Below, one piece after another: positions 43,001 to 55,761 of a stretch of DNA of 64,000 nucleotides. Origin of the DNA: Blepharisma stoltei (Eukaryota > Ciliophora > Heterotrichea > Heterotrichida > Blepharismidae); assembly GCA_914767885.1 (NCBI GenBank), contig CAJZBQ010000004.1:535001-599000 (forward strand), in the 5' to 3' direction. A program made the translations under genes and the position numbers. The notes below the pieces were generated by a model. The model was not told the DNA's origin, ran no database searches, and saw only the letters and a program-made list of their open reading frames with translations. Within the stretch, counting starts at the first letter, position 1, and every line of letters begins with the position of its first letter.

Positions 43001-44442
43001 CTTTGCAAAGTTCAGAAATATCATTAATGTGTTCTTGATCAATTGTTTTCATTTTGAAGTCGATAATTTTATCAACCAATCCTTGTGGCATTTTTACTCC
43101 GGTTCTGATACAAAATGTCTGAAGCCCTTTTACCAAAAACCTGAAATTCTCTTCAAGAAAAGTTGGATCATTTGCTGCTAAATCATTTAAACCTTCTATG
43201 CATTTCTGGACAAGTGGTGCCTTACTATTTTTTGCAATTCAATAAAATTCCAAAATTTTGACCATCTCTTCTCCTTTCAGCTTTTGGTTTGCCAAATAGC
43301 TCTCAAATTTGTCTATTGCTCTCCACATGCCTCCTTCAGGATACACTTTGGATACTTCATAAAGGCTGGACATCAATTCAGGAATTTCTGCCTCATAATC
43401 ATCACTACTCCTATTCAGTAAAACTTGTATTAAAGTATCCGCAATTTCATTGCTATAATAGTGTTTGACATTGCTGAGTCCAATTAAAAATCTCTTGATT
43501 TGAGAAAAATTCATTCTATTTCCTTCTGATGTAATTGCATTTAATACAGCTTTATCAAAGACTTTACTGCTATATTTAAGGAAGCTCCAATCATGGAACA
43601 AAGATGCTAACTCCCCCCCCCCCTCCGTGAGCGAACAAAAAAATTTTGTTCGCTCACGGAGGGGGGGGGGTTAATTTTTTTTTTTAAAAAAAAAAATTTA
43701 TATATAAATTTTATAAAAAATATTTTTTTCGAAATTTAAAAAAATCCTAATTTGCAAAAATTGGGAAGCAAATATTAATTTAATTTGCAAAATTTATGTT
43801 TTAAAACGCAATTTGTTTAAAATTAAACAGAATTAGCTCTAGATTTCATTATACTAATTATCACTTATATATCAAAAAATTTTTTTCCATTAAAATTTTT
43901 TCTATTAAAAAAATTTTTGTTCACTCACGGAGGGTGGTTTTTGGTCAAAAAATGGCGATTTTTCTAATGGTTTTGTTCGCTCACGGAGGGGGGGGGGGGA
44001 GTAAGGCATCTATATTAAATGCTCCATCGTCAGCTAAAAATCCTACTCTTTCAAATAGTTTTGATTCTTCTCTTTCCCCAATTTCACAGGAGTCTGTATA
44101 TTTTAAAAAATAACTCAAATCGCAAATTTCATTTGGCCCTAAGTCTTCTAAATTCTTTTTGACATTTTCAATCATGCCAATATACTCAGCATGCTTAAAC
44201 CATTCTTTTACGAAATTTCCATTGCTTATGAATACCCCTATCTGTCTTAATGCCAAGGTGTGAGTGGATAAATTTTGTGTATTCTCAATTAATCCATAAA
44301 CTTTTTCAATGTTTCTGCTCTTTAAGATTTGATCTTTTAGGCTTTCAAATTCAGCTTGATCAAATGCTGAAAAACTTCTGAAGCCAGGAAAGCATAAGTT
44401 TTTCCGATAAAATAGCTGAGATGACCTGAAAAGGCGAATCAT
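40046..44442 (-). CDS. Large mitochondrial-type protein, possibly RAP/FASTK-like
   Basis: Encodes 1075 aa after two IESs are removed; ATG 44440-44442, TAA 40046-40048. The N-terminus MIRLFRSSQLFYRKNLCFPG is basic and lacks acidic residues, as in a mitochondrial presequence. Most of the protein is helical repeats of uncertain type (for example LEEFFQKSLENAETIQFLQL and FTAACLNKIASIAQ). The last 100 residues (LFNNKDFKGTFLWHKKSLEK, KILAIDQDFLID) weakly resemble a RAP domain, found in organellar RNA-processing proteins. The architecture would suit a mitochondrial RNA-stability or translation factor; this is tentative. Confidence 0.75.
42185..42959. mobile_element. F2 MITE / IES (775 bp)
   Basis: TAA at 42185-42187 and 42960-42962. 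Same layout as the copy at 15584, including internal repeats. Excision joins EIPKDLL to EFFQKSLEN. Confidence 0.93.
43608..44001. mobile_element. F1 MITE / IES (394 bp)
   Basis: TAA at 43608-43610 and 44002-44004. Among the best-preserved F1 copies and nearly identical over long stretches to the one at 31587. Excision gives GAFNIDALASLFHDW. Confidence 0.94.
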
Positions 44443-44487
44443 GGCCGCAAAAATAAATGGGATTTTTAAGATTAATTTACCTAAACA

Positions 44488-46663
44488 CTACCCTCTGCTT
44501 GAGCTTATCGCTGGAGTTGAATTAAATCGCGTCAAAAACAGTCCACGGTTCAGTTCCACAATTTTCGAGCCTAAGCTTTGCTCAGGTTTGCCCACTGTCC
44601 TGAAAGTCTTCATCAAGTCTTTCGTTATCCCTTCTTTGCTGATTTTTGAAATGATGGTATTTCTTCGAGGGTCAGAAGGTTGCACGGCGAAAGACTGCTG
44701 AGTCATTGAAAATGCGGACGTTGAAGTAATTCTGTACTCTGATAATCTTGGAGTTATACTTTATATATGGCGCCTCAGGCTGGGCATGGCCTGAATGGCT
44801 TCCAGGAATGCGGTTTCGAGCATATATTTAAAGTATATCCGGCAAGGTTTTTCCCATCTCAGAAATTGGCAGCTATGCTAGGTAAGCAATTCCATGCCAT
44901 TTCGGAGCCTAGCAAGTCCGCTTTCAGAGTTGAAATTTACATCAAGAGGAAAGAGAGAGCCCAGAATTGGAAAGGGCAAGCACAGCAAATCTACAGGGAA
45001 CACCTAGACCAATTGGGCAAGTCCCTAGAGTAAAACCGAAAGTTCCACTCTAAGCCTTGAACTTTTCCTTTTGCCGAAAGAAATTCATTTTGTGGGATTC
45101 CTGCATGGATAACCTTAGATCATACTCAACACTGGAGCCGCAATGCAAGGAGAAAGTGCAAAGAGGAAGAAAAAACACTAGGATGCTCAATGGTGTCAGG
45201 GGGCAGAAGGAGAAGCAAGGTTGTGCAGATCTTTTTATTGCTAGCGGAATCATCTTCCCTTCAAACTCAGCTTGGCCGAGCCTTATGAGTCCTTGGTGAT
45301 TGCATTAACAACAGTGAGAAGTCACGTACAATAAAATTAAGAAATCTTGGAGTGCTCATGTGAGAACTTGGTCTTATAGAGTTCCTCGACTTAGGCTTTT
45401 TAATTTTCTTAAGGATCTCTTGCAGATCTGTTTTAAGCTTGTATAAAGCTTTATCTTTATGTTTAAGAATTTTATTTTTTTCGATTATCTCTGTTTCCAA
45501 TTTTTTCGCTTCTTCTTTTAGTCTAAAATGGGCTTCTTTTGGAGACAATACATTCGACCTCAGTTTTTCTTCAATTATTTCAGTGTCAATTTTTTTTATT
45601 TCTTCTAGCAAAATATTCTGAGTTTTAATTAATTCCTCGATTTCTATTTCTAAGTTTTGGTTGTTTTCTTTTAAGAGCTGCTCTTCTGAGTTTGCAATTT
45701 CGTATTCTTTTTCTTTTAAGTCTTGAATTTTATAATTTAGTCTTTCTTCAAGTTTAGAGATTATAATTGTCTTATTTTGTATCAAATCCTCCAGATCTTT
45801 AACTTTTTGCTTAGTCTTGTCATCTAAATTCAGTGCTTGTGTGATTTTTGCGTACACTGAGAGAATGCGAGTTCTTTCTTCTTCAAGTTCAATAAGCAAA
45901 TTACGGTAGAGCTGATTTTGGTCTTCAATTTGTATAGCTTTGTTCATAAGGGAGTGGATTTTTGGGTTCAAAACTCTCATAAACTCAGAAGAAGCTTGTG
46001 AATTCTGGCTTTCCAAATAATTTTTTTTTGCTGTAAGGTTTCTATTTTCTTCAGTTAGTTCTTCATATCTTTTTATTAATTCTAGGTTGCTACTTATAAA
46101 ATACTCAGTGTGCTGACTCAGATCAGCTGATTCTGATTGAGCTGTAAGGCCTCGAAAAACATCTTTTTCAACTTGAATTTCTTGCTGTAGTTTATATATT
46201 GCATTTTGTGATTGATTAATTTTTGTATCAAGAATTTTTAGATTAGGCTTACTCCTTCCGTGAGCAAAACCATTGGAAAAATTCCTATTTTAGCCCAATA
46301 TCCTACTATCCGTCAGCGAACAAGAAAATTTTTTATAAAAAAAAAATCGATATATCATGATTTTTTTATAATGAAATCTCTAGCTAATTCACTTAATTTT
46401 AAACAAATTGAATTATAAAATATAAGTTTTATAATTTGAATAAATATTTGCTTTCCATTTTGCGAATTGGGATTTTTTTTAAAAAAAATTAACCCCTTCT
46501 TGGCAAAACAAAATTTTTTGTTCGCTCACGGAGGGGAGTTAGTAGCTTTAGAAGCAGTTCTTTTATTTATTTCTAAAAGCTTCGATTCTAAGCGGTTTAT
46601 TTGGTCTTCCATTGCATCCATTGTGTTTAGATAGCTTTCTATTCTTGCATCTATATCTTCCAT
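44488..46663 (-). CDS. Coiled-coil protein with Ser-rich tail
   Basis: A 444-aa protein after two IESs are removed; ATG 46661-46663, TAG 44488-44490. It begins MEDIDARIESYLNTMDAMED and is coiled coil for about 330 residues (LNYKIQDLKEKEYEIANSEE, KKLETEIIEKNKILKHKDK). A Ser/Thr/Arg-rich C-terminal segment follows (RNSIRPSSHMSTPRF, then PRLSEYRITSTSAF), with a likely phosphorylation-prone tail. Probably cytoskeletal or ciliary from composition alone; no family recognised. It ends 45 bp from the start of the large mitochondrial-type gene. Confidence 0.75.
44755..45305. mobile_element. GC-rich IES (551 bp)
   Basis: TA at 44755-44756 and 45306-45307. Excision joins DFSLLL to TPRLSEYR in frame. 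The block is GC-richer than its flanks and carries an 88-codon chance-length ORF (starting 44767). No clear inverted ends, so the boundaries come from the frame and composition. Confidence 0.65.
46249..46538. mobile_element. F1-derived IES (290 bp)
   Basis: TTA at 46249-46251 and 46539-46541. The left end is reduced to CTCCTTCCGTGAGC. Excision gives SKATKPNLKILDT. Confidence 0.85.
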
Positions 46664-46899
46664 TTTGATTAAATAGATAATTCAATTCAACTTAAATCAG
46701 CATCATATATGTGCACTTAAGTTTTATTACATTTTAATATTGATTATTTAGCTATTAACGATCACTTTAAATCTTCATCAAAATTGTTTGCTTGCAGGCT
46801 TACTTACCGTTTAGCAGCTATTAGTCTCAGAAGAAAATATTTTCGTTTCCATTCGATATCCCATTTGTAATAATAAATCAGCAATTCATTTCAATAAGA

Positions 46900-47031
46900 T
46901 TAAGCTGGAATAATCGTTTTAAATACTTCTATGGCCGCTTCAACATGAGCAATATATTTTTCAAAATAAATCCCAAGTGCTATTAAAATCAAACGATCTT
47001 TTTCATCTTTTTTATTTCTCAGCTCCACCAT
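46900..47031 (-). CDS. Possible 43-aa protein
   Basis: ATG 47029-47031 to TAA/TAG-type stop at 46900. The protein begins MVELRNKKDEKDRLILIALG and is helical. A longer reading overlaps the start of the divergent 47068 gene. It is the only coding-like patch in the gap 46664-47067. Function unknown. Confidence 0.35.
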   Translation of the reverse strand: MVELRNKKDEKDRLILIALGIYFEKYIAHVEAAIEVFKTIIPA

Positions 47032-47067
47032 ATAAAAATAATTTCTAAAATAATTCTTAATTAAATT

Positions 47068-50000
47068 ATGGAAGTAGACGAACATCTCTTTAACTTCTTA
47101 ACCCAAGCTAATCTACTAGAAAACTCCCAATCCTCTCCAAAGCCTCCTTATACCATCCATGAACTTGATCTCCACATTTTTGAAATTGGTCTTGGAGTTG
47201 TTCCATTAATAAACCAGCTCTTAAATTCGATGAAACAATCCACACGCGACCGTTTTGGAGTACCAGATTTTTCAGCCCTCCGAAACTCTAATACTGCAAG
47301 TTCAAGGTTATTTAACTGAAACCTTATAATAAAAGCTTTACAATCATTAGAAATTCCTATAGATTCTGATATGAAGGCTCTTATTGTTGCAGGTGATAAA
47401 CAAGTGGTGATTGAAGTCATCAAAATGATATATAAAGCAACGTTAAAAAATAACAATGGATCGCCCAGAGCAAAGCCCAAACAGCCGAAATTTACGCCTG
47501 ATGGTGCCTTGCTGCTAGATAATATAGATATCAATATTGATTTAAGCGAATCAGAAACATGCTTAGAGATGCTTGTAATTTCTTTATGCAAGTGCTTACA
47601 GGTTAAGCCAAAACAGGCAGCAGGGCTGCTGACTCAAAATGGAAAATTTTTGGTTCAAGTTATTATGAAAGGCTTAAAAGGTAAATTTGAGCTAATTTTA
47701 GAGTGGTACCAATCTATATTAAATAATTTGGTTCATCTAAAAAAATTAATACAAAAAGAGTTTGACCAAGGAGCACTTAATCTTGTTCTAACTGCCCTAA
47801 AGCCAGGACTTGCAAGTAAAAATAGGGAAACAATGGAGAAATGCATAGAATTATTTATAGAAATAAAAAGAGGATGATATGAAGATGAAATTTTTCAATG
47901 GTTTATGAAAAGTGATGCATTATCCTATATAATAAAATCAATGAATGAAAATTCTGTTGGTAATTTTTTGGATTTTCTTATAGACTATGGAAGGAAAGAG
48001 CTGAGGAAAATGTTTGGGGAAAGCTTTAAGCAAAGTGCTGGAGACTCAATCGGATTTTTTGATGCTATTTTGTTGATTTCACCATTGATTAGCTCAAACA
48101 TAAAGCTTAATCAACTTTTTATGAACCAAGATATTTATACTTATTGAATTTATGAAGGCCTGATGGAAGCTGAAAAAAATCCAAAGCAGATTTTTCCTTT
48201 GAATTTTTTAACAGAATTATGAAAAAGTTTACCAAACTCTTACCAGATTAATGAAGACTGCTCAAATTTGATATTAAATGCATTGAAGTCGGGAAACAGG
48301 GATAACTGCAGCATTATTAAAATATCATCATTTTTAAATTTATTTAGACTTCTATCTGCATTTTCAGCTGTGAAGAATTCTTATGCTCCAATTATTTATA
48401 AGTCACTTACATTTTCACTTGTTGAAAACTATTCGAACCAAACAATAAGAGAATTTTTATATGTTAGTTTTGCTAAATTAATAGAAGATGATCAAAAAAT
48501 ACCTTTAAGCATTCTATTGGACCCTTTAATCAAGCAACTTCAGGTTGCTGACGAACTTTACAATATTTCAGATTTTGATTTTTTTGTAAGTATTGTAAGG
48601 CATCCTAAGCTTGAAATAGAACATGCTATTTTATTGATTGATTTTCTGGGAAAAGTGTATTATAATGATCCAATTTACACCAAAGCTGCGCAAGTTCCAT
48701 TTATTTTATTAGCAGGAAGATATATTGAGTTTAAGCCTATGGAACAATATATAATAAAATTTGCAAATTTTGGCCTGAAATCTGTAATTAAGCTATTTAA
48801 GGCCAAAAAAAATAAAAAAAGTCAACAAGAAAACGAGACTAAATGCTTGCATATAAGAAATATAACACTATCTCTTATAGAAAAGCTTATTGCGCTAAGA
48901 TGTTGGGATTTAAATACGCAGCTAAAAGATCAGCTATTACATGCAAATTCTGAATTGAAAAAAATTAGTGGAGAAAATTTTAATGGAATTCTAATTATTT
49001 TAGCGCTTTTAGGTGACCCAACTGAAATGATAAACAAGTATGAGGCTGATTCAGACAGCCTGCCTAATTCTGAGCCAAAAGCTGGATCTTTTAAATCAGC
49101 GACTTCAGAGCAGAACAATAAGCATGCTATAGCAAGTCTTACTACAGTTCCAAATGGTCGAGTGCAAAATGATTTAGAAAAAATCAAGCAGAAACGCATG
49201 GAAAGAGAGCTCCTACAAATAAGCCAAACTGAAAGGAAAAAAGCAATTGAAGAAAAAACGAAAAAAGCGTTAAAGATACAAATTGAAAAGAGAAGAATTC
49301 AGCTCGGAATTGAAAGTAAAAGCGCAGAAAATACTTTGGTAATAAAAAGTCACACACCAGTGAATGACCAAATAAGTTTAGTTGAATTAGAAAATGAAAC
49401 ACCAAATGAGCAAGAACTTTTAAATGTTGTTTTTAAAAAATATTTAAGGGTAGCAAACCTGTTATATGATAAGTATTCCACTTCAGGACATAAAAAAGAT
49501 ATGGGGCCAAGCGGAACCTTCGAAAGCCTGAAGGAAACAAAATCTAGCATAACTGAAGGAGAACTTGCAAAATTATTAAGAGAGCAAGGGGTCACTCAAT
49601 CTATGATTTCTGTTGTGGAAATGAAAAAAATTTACAATTTGATAATACAAAAAATGAAAATTCCAGTGCTGAATTATGAAGGCTATTTTAATTTCATATT
49701 TCAAATAGCGGTTTATATTTATTCAAGACCACCGATAGAGCTCACTACTTATCCATATGCAGTTTCAGTGCAAGCTTTATTTGAGCACTTTTCAAAGCGT
49801 GCAGTTGATAATGGGATTCCTTTGCACCTATACCAAGAGCCCGATTATGGAGCTGGTGACCGCGATGTAGCTAAAAGTATTACTGAGCTACTTAAGTATG
49901 ACTTTAATATAGAGATGCCAGAAGGCTACCAAAAAGTGAAAGCAAAAGCACTTAATGTTAGTTATAAAATTCCAAGCCATCTAGGCTTGTGAAGTCATCA

Positions 50001-51471
50001 AAAAATAGCTTTAGAAATTCTTGATGACATATTTTTCGACACCATTGGAATTCATTTCTTAGAGCACAATATATCAGTTAAAAACGTTTATCATGCTAAA
50101 GGGTCCTTAACGAAGCCAGAGGTAGAAACCTCCCCAACGTTTGGGGTGCCTTCGAATAAAGGTAAGTATAAGATTAAGCCATTACCTGCATATTTAAAGC
50201 TAACTCCTGGAATTAAGGTAGAAGTCACAAGGCTTAGAGGGACATTTCCAAATGACATTTTATTAGAGTGTTCAAAAACGCTTGATGACTTAATTTATTC
50301 CGTAGAAAACGACAGCGATACTATAATCAGCAGAAACCCGAAGCCAGCCGGATCTATTATAAATAGATTTATTGAGCAAAAGTTAAACGAAGAAATCCAA
50401 CAAAGAGCAGAAGAAGAAAGGCTTGAGAGAAAACGATTCTTAAGAAGGCAGTCATTAGAATATAAATTAAAAGAAATCAAGCTAGAAAAAGAAGAAAAAA
50501 TGAGAGAAGATGAAGAAATCAGAAGAATAGAAGAAGAAAGAGAAAGAAGGCAAATGATGGTGAGAGCTAATACATTGAAAAAAATGAAAGAAATAAATGA
50601 ACCTAAAATACAGGAATTCAAAAAAAGAAAACAAGAAGAAGAGGAAAGAAAATTGGCAGAGGCTGAAGAAGAAAAGAAAAAAATGGAAGAAAAGAAAAAA
50701 AAAGATAGAGAAATGTTTTTAAAAATGACGCTGAAAATTAGAGAGCAGAGTCCGAAAAGAATTGAAGAGAAAAAAGAAGAAGTAGCAACAAAAGAAGAGC
50801 TGAATAAAAAAAGATCAAAATCGAGCAGAGAAAAGAATTCAAAGAGCTTCGAATCCACATTGAGATCTAAAAGTAGAGGAAAAAATAAAAAAAATGAAAT
50901 AATCATTGATGAGAATGAAAAAATGAAGCTAGAGCAAGAAGTAAAGCAATACATTGGCTCAGCAATGATGGATAGATGGGTAAATGAAGTTTTGACTGAA
51001 TATAACAACTCCATTGTGGCTGCTTATGAATTTTACGCAAAAACTTTTCCTGATTCCGCGAACTCTAAATCTCTTTCATTAGTTGGATTCCACAAATTTT
51101 GTTCTCAATTCAATATTTCTCCATATTTTATGGGTAATGAGGATGCAACTAAAATATTCAGAATTTTAACGAGAAATAAAATATTAACCCCCGAGTCACC
51201 ATTGTCATTAACTTTATATGAGTTTAAAGAAGCATTGGTGCGTATTGCTATGCTTAGCAAGAAACTTTTAGCACTGGATAAAGGAAAAGAACTTTGAAGC
51301 TATGCAGATCAAGTCAGAGCGCTAATGGAGTGAATTTGCATCCCGAAAGAAATTGGGGCGGCAAGTGATTTCTTGCAAAAATTACATTCGAAAAAATTCC
51401 CATCGAATCCTCAGCACAGAAAAAAGTTAAGAAATAATCTAGCAAAAGCAATTAGTATGGGAATGAATTAA
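47068..51471 (+). CDS. Large helical/coiled-coil protein (1467 aa)
   Basis: ATG 47068 to TAA 51469-51471, open throughout with TGA as Trp (about nine such codons, for example LFNWNLIIKAL, YTYWIYEGLM, LTELWKSLPN). The N-terminal 650 residues look like helical repeats (armadillo/HEAT-like spacing). A Lys/Arg/Glu coiled coil follows (KIKQKRMERELLQISQTERK), then a globular part with a possible EF-hand-like pair. A second long charged helix (ERLERKRFLRRQSLEYKLKE) is followed by a C-terminal globular region (GFHKFCSQFNISPYFMG). Such proteins are often axonemal or cortical in ciliates, but I cannot name a family. Remarkably free of IESs and introns over 4.4 kb. Confidence 0.8.
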
Positions 51472-51631
51472 TTTTCCAGATTTAATGAATTTTATAATGT
51501 ACTTACTAGAAATAACCTTTTCTCGCTACTAACTATATGCTTTTAAGTGTATTATGTTTACAAGAGTTTTTTTAGTAAGAATTAATATCTATATAGTGAT
51601 TAATATAATATAGTCCTTTATATTTATCTCT

Positions 51632-52155
51632 TTACTCCCCCATCCTTTATCGAACGGGCTCGCCATCGTTCGATCAAGGATGGGGGGTTAAAAAAATTTT
51701 TTTGGGAAAAAAATTTTATATATTTTTAAATAAGAGGGTTAAGAGTATTTAATAATTTTTTTTACAGCAAATATTGAACTAATTTCATAAAAATACCAAT
51801 TTTTATATATTTAGATTTTTTGGTTAATCCTTTAAACTGCATAAAATTTTAATTTGCTTTCTTATTGATTTAAAATTTTAAATTTTAAAGAATCTCTATT
51901 TTTTAGATTATTGAGTTTTTAAGCCTAGGTTGATCACTAAAGCACTTCATATGGTTGATTTCGTAGCTTTCTGTCGTCTCAAAGCTCTGATAACAACTTC
52001 ATTAGGCACATCTCCCCAGCTTTTGATAACTAATATATTTTTATATATATAAAAATTTGCATGATATGAAAATCGTTCGATCAAAGATGGGGATTAATTT
52101 CCTCAATTTTTAGGAATTTTTTACAGTCAATCGTTCGATCAAGGATTGGGGGGAG
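51632..52155. mobile_element. F3 MITE (524 bp), intergenic
   Basis: TTA at 51632-51634 and 52156-52158. Left hairpin CATCCTTTATCGAACGGGCT followed by its inverted partner; right end with two direct motifs around an AATTTTTAGGAATTTTTTAC spacer. Confidence 0.9.
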
Positions 52156-52288
52156 TTAGCACTTTTCCAAATTTTTGCTCAAAATCCTTTGTTTTTATTT
52201 TATTAATAGCTTCATTTACATCTTAATTATTGACAACATTTTTGGGATTCTTTAAAGCATTGAACCAGAAAAATTATAATTCCTAATC

Positions 52289-52435
52289 ATGCAAACTGCG
52301 TATCACCGCCAAATATATGAGGATTGCGCATGCAAACTACATCTAAGCAAAAATAAAAATAAAACAGTCAAGATCATTGATTATTCTATGAAAGCAATTT
52401 GCTCATGAAGGCTCAAAATCTATCATCAGGCCTAA
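52289..52435 (+). CDS. Possible 48-aa protein
   Basis: ATG 52289 to TAA 52433-52435, with one TGA read as Trp (KAICSWRLKIYHQA). It is basic and Tyr-rich. It is the only coding-like frame in the otherwise AT-rich stretch 52158-52950. Could be chance. Confidence 0.25.
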
Positions 52436-52950
52436 ATAAGTTGAGAATAAGTGCACGGTTTGTTATCAACTAGCTTTTGTTTTCATATACTAAAGCAAAT
52501 TCAATTTATGTTTTTGTTGATTTTTACTCAATAATTTTTTGAAGGAAGAATTTAAACTAACCATGCTTATATTATTTAATAAATGAATCTCACTTTAATT
52601 TAACAAATAAGAGCCTTTCTCAATTTTAAACATAATTTATCATTACTAAAATTCTCCTGAAGCTATTATCATTATTTCTGATTATTATAATTCTCACTAG
52701 TATTTTTTCCTTATTTGTCAGCCCAACGTCTCTATAGCCAAAGTGCTTATAATAATTATTTTCAGCTTACTTTTTCCTATTTTTCCGGCCAAGAGACTTT
52801 ATAAAAAGCCCTATAAAAATATTGAAAAATATTATCAGACCTCTTTTAACCCATTTTTCTTTTATTTCAATAATAGTTTTACAAATATCAATGGCCATTT
52901 TTTTATGCAGATCGGTAAGATAAGTTCACCAATTAATAATAATAAATCTT

Positions 52951-54406
52951 ATGCAGCAAGGAATCACCCTTCACTATTTCGATATGTTTGGACGTGGAGA
53001 GCCTCTCACCCCCCCCCCCTTTAAATTGGAACTAAAAATTTTGTTCCAATTTAAAGGGGGGTTAACTTGTTTTTTTAAAAAAAAATATCAATATAAAAAT
53101 TTTTTATAAAAAAAAATTATATATAAAAAAATTTAAAAAAAAAATTCAAAAGCATATCGAATTAGATTAATAAATTTGTTTAATAAAATGCTATTTACTC
53201 TTTATCCTTTAAAACAAAGCAAGATATAACTAAATTTTTATTATTAGTTAATACGCCACTATTAATTGGTATCAAAATTATTTACACAAAAAATTATTAT
53301 TTTAATTGATAAAAAAAAATTAAAAAAAAAAAAATTTAGAAAATTTATCGATCAAAGTGCTAATTTTGTTTAAATAAGCTGCTATTTATACTCTATTCTT
53401 TAAAATAAAGCAAGAAATAAGTAAATTTTGAAATTTTATAAAGAATTCCTATTGAATTTTATATCAAAACTATCCAAATAAAAAAATATCATTTTTATCA
53501 AAAAAAACAAAATTGTTTTGAAAATTTTTAAAAAAATAAAATTTTAATTGTTTTTTAAAATTTACAATCAAGGATAATAAATTTATTTAAATAAGATGCC
53601 CTTTATACTTTGTTTCTTTAAAAAAGAGCAAGATATAACTAAATTTTTAATTTTAGTTAAGAAGAAACATTTAACTTATATCAAAACCTTTTAGATAAAA
53701 AATTATATATAATTTTTTATTATAAAATTAAATTTTGTTCCAATTTAAAGGGGGGTTAATTTACCAAAAAAGTGGAAATTTTACCGATATTCTGTTCCAA
53801 TTTTAAGGGGGGGGAGTCAGAATGATGCTGAAATACCACAACACTCCTTTTGTAGACCACCGTCTAACTCAGCAAGAATGGAACCAAATGATGAGTCAAG
53901 GGTTTTCAGAGTTCGACATGCTCCCCTGTCTAGATATTGATGGGATGAGATTGACTGAACCTTGTGCAACTTATAAATATGTAGCCCAAAAGCTTAATTA
54001 CTACCCAAATCCTACAAACCTTGTTGACTGCTATATGGTAGATTCTGTATCCAATTACAGAGAACATGTCAGAGACATCTTTAAAGAGTGCTACAAGAAC
54101 AGAGATATGGAAGGAATTGAGAGATTGATGAATGAAAAAATGCCCACTATTTTGAGAAAAATCGAAGCCAGGCTCAATAGAGTCCAAAACGGAAATAGAT
54201 TCTTCATGGGAAACAATGTGACTTTAGCTGATTTCATGATCTTTGACATGGTTTATAACTATATGATGTGCCCAGGAAGGGCAGAGAGATATGGAAACCT
54301 TATCAACCAAAACGCTCCTAAGCTTGCTCAATGGTGCCAAAGAATGATAAACTCTTCAGAGACCTTTAAAGAGTACTTGGAGACGAGACCAGTAAAAGAG
54401 ATGTAA
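52951..54406 (+). CDS. Glutathione S-transferase
   Basis: A 214-aa cytosolic GST after removal of an 811-bp IES. The N-terminal thioredoxin-like domain begins LHYFDMFGRGEPLR, with the Tyr that usually activates glutathione, and has MLPCLDIDGMRLTEPCATYKY (cis-Pro and the SNAIL-type glutathione site as EPCATYKY). The C-terminal helical domain holds FFMGNNVTLADFMIFDMVYN, the N-capping motif of GSTs. The pattern is closest to the sigma/alpha/mu group. ATG 52951; TAA 54404-54406. The IES splits the conserved GRGEPLR motif, and without excision the first 19 residues are lost. Confidence 0.92.
53006..53816. mobile_element. F2 MITE / IES (811 bp) with TCA target repeat
   Basis: TCA at 53006-53008 and 53817-53819; no TA at the join. 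The left end has lost CT of CTCCCC. Excision gives GAGCCTCTCAGAATGATG, encoding EPLRMM. Confidence 0.92.
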
Positions 54407-54545
54407 TAAATAATCATTTCCTTATAGTGAAAATCATATTTTAAATGTCTGTAACATTTTTTATAAATATGCTAATTATAATTTAACAGTCTATCAAGGT
54501 TTTATACGCGTAATAAATCATGATTTTACTGTATAATTTATATTA

Positions 54546-55547
54546 CTAATAAGGTATTATAGGTTTTTGGCGTCTTCTATCGTTCCATCCTAAGATATTA
54601 TTTAATCTTCCAAGTCATGATGCAATATCATGATTTAAATTTATATCTAAATAGCTCTTACTTGGCACAGGGTAGTTGGAAACAGTCACATCCATAGATG
54701 CTCCTCTTGCAAGTTTAAATTTTGAATGCCCATCAATTCCAACCCATGCAGGTATCCTTGAGTTTTCAGGAACTTTAATAGTAATTGTCACAGAATCCGG
54801 AAGCAAAATTGGTCTAAATGATAAAGAATGAGGACATATAGGAGTTATCAATATAGCTGGAACTCCATGATGCACAATAGAACCTCCTGCCGATAAAGAA
54901 TATGCAGTTGATCCACAGGGCGTAGCAATCAGAAGTCCATCTCCAATTGCTGTTGTGCATAATTCTCCATTAAGATAAACTTCAAGCTCTAACAAAGAAA
55001 CACCAGGACCTCTATCAATGCAAATTTCATTAGCAGCTTGACCTCAAGCTTTTTCACTGATGTCTTTTACATGGCATTTCAGCCTTGACATCAAATCTAC
55101 ATGAATACTTGGCGAGGTAAAAACTTGATCTAAAACTTCAGTCAAATTGGCTACATTATAAGATGTCATAAACCCGAGAGAGCCCATGTTGAAGGCAAGC
55201 AACGGTGGCATTGATTTGTGTTTGAAAAGGCTGATAGCCCATATTACAGTCCCATCTCCTCCTAGTGTAATAACCAAATTTATTTTATCACATAATCCTT
55301 CATGGAACCTCCTGACTTGGGGATTCAGATCTTTAGACCTGTCAGCTTCAACGAAAACTGTGGTGTTTTTGTCTAATAAATACCTGACTGTTCTCATATA
55401 AACTGACTCAATTTCATCATCTTTGCCGATTCGTCTTACTATAAGAACTTTCGGAGAGTTGGGCAATGAGACCTTAAAAGAGTTAACTGAGTGTCTATCT
55501 ACATGAAAAATCCCCTGCTCTAGTGAATTTCTTACTTTTTCCTTCAT
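54546..55547 (-). CDS. NAD kinase
   Basis: Phosphorylates NAD to NADP. 333 aa from ATG 55545-55547 to TAG 54546-54548. Family motifs are all present: ITLGGDGTVIWA (GGDGT), FNMGSLGFMT (NxGxLGF), ANEICIDRG, and TPCGSTAYSLSAGGSIV. TGA codons give Trp in EKAWGQAAN and ASWLGRLNNILGW. The open frame continues about 21 codons upstream without an ATG, so the first Met at 55547 was chosen; a short upstream exon is possible. The gap to GST (54407-54545) shows nothing. Confidence 0.92.
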
Positions 55548-55761
55548 CGAGTAAAAAATTCTACTCGGTCTGTGGGCTGTTAATTTTTTTTGAAAGGAAT
55601 TTTTTTGCAAATTTCCAATTTTTATTTTTTGGAAATTTCATTACTTATGAGTTTATGCTCTCAATGCAAAAAATTAATAATTAAGTTTTAAATTTTATTA
55701 AAAATTTACTTATTAAAAATATTTAATTAAATCAAAATATCGATTAAAACAACTTTCTCTT

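Noticed and set aside
44767-45033. 88-codon ORF in the GC-rich block as a real gene
   Set aside because: It lies wholly inside a frame-restoring IES and shows no recognisable family; GC-rich DNA yields such frames by chance.
50295-51014. 239-codon minus-strand ORF rich in Ser and Phe
   Set aside because: It is the antisense shadow of the Lys/Glu-rich coiled coil of the 47068-51471 gene.
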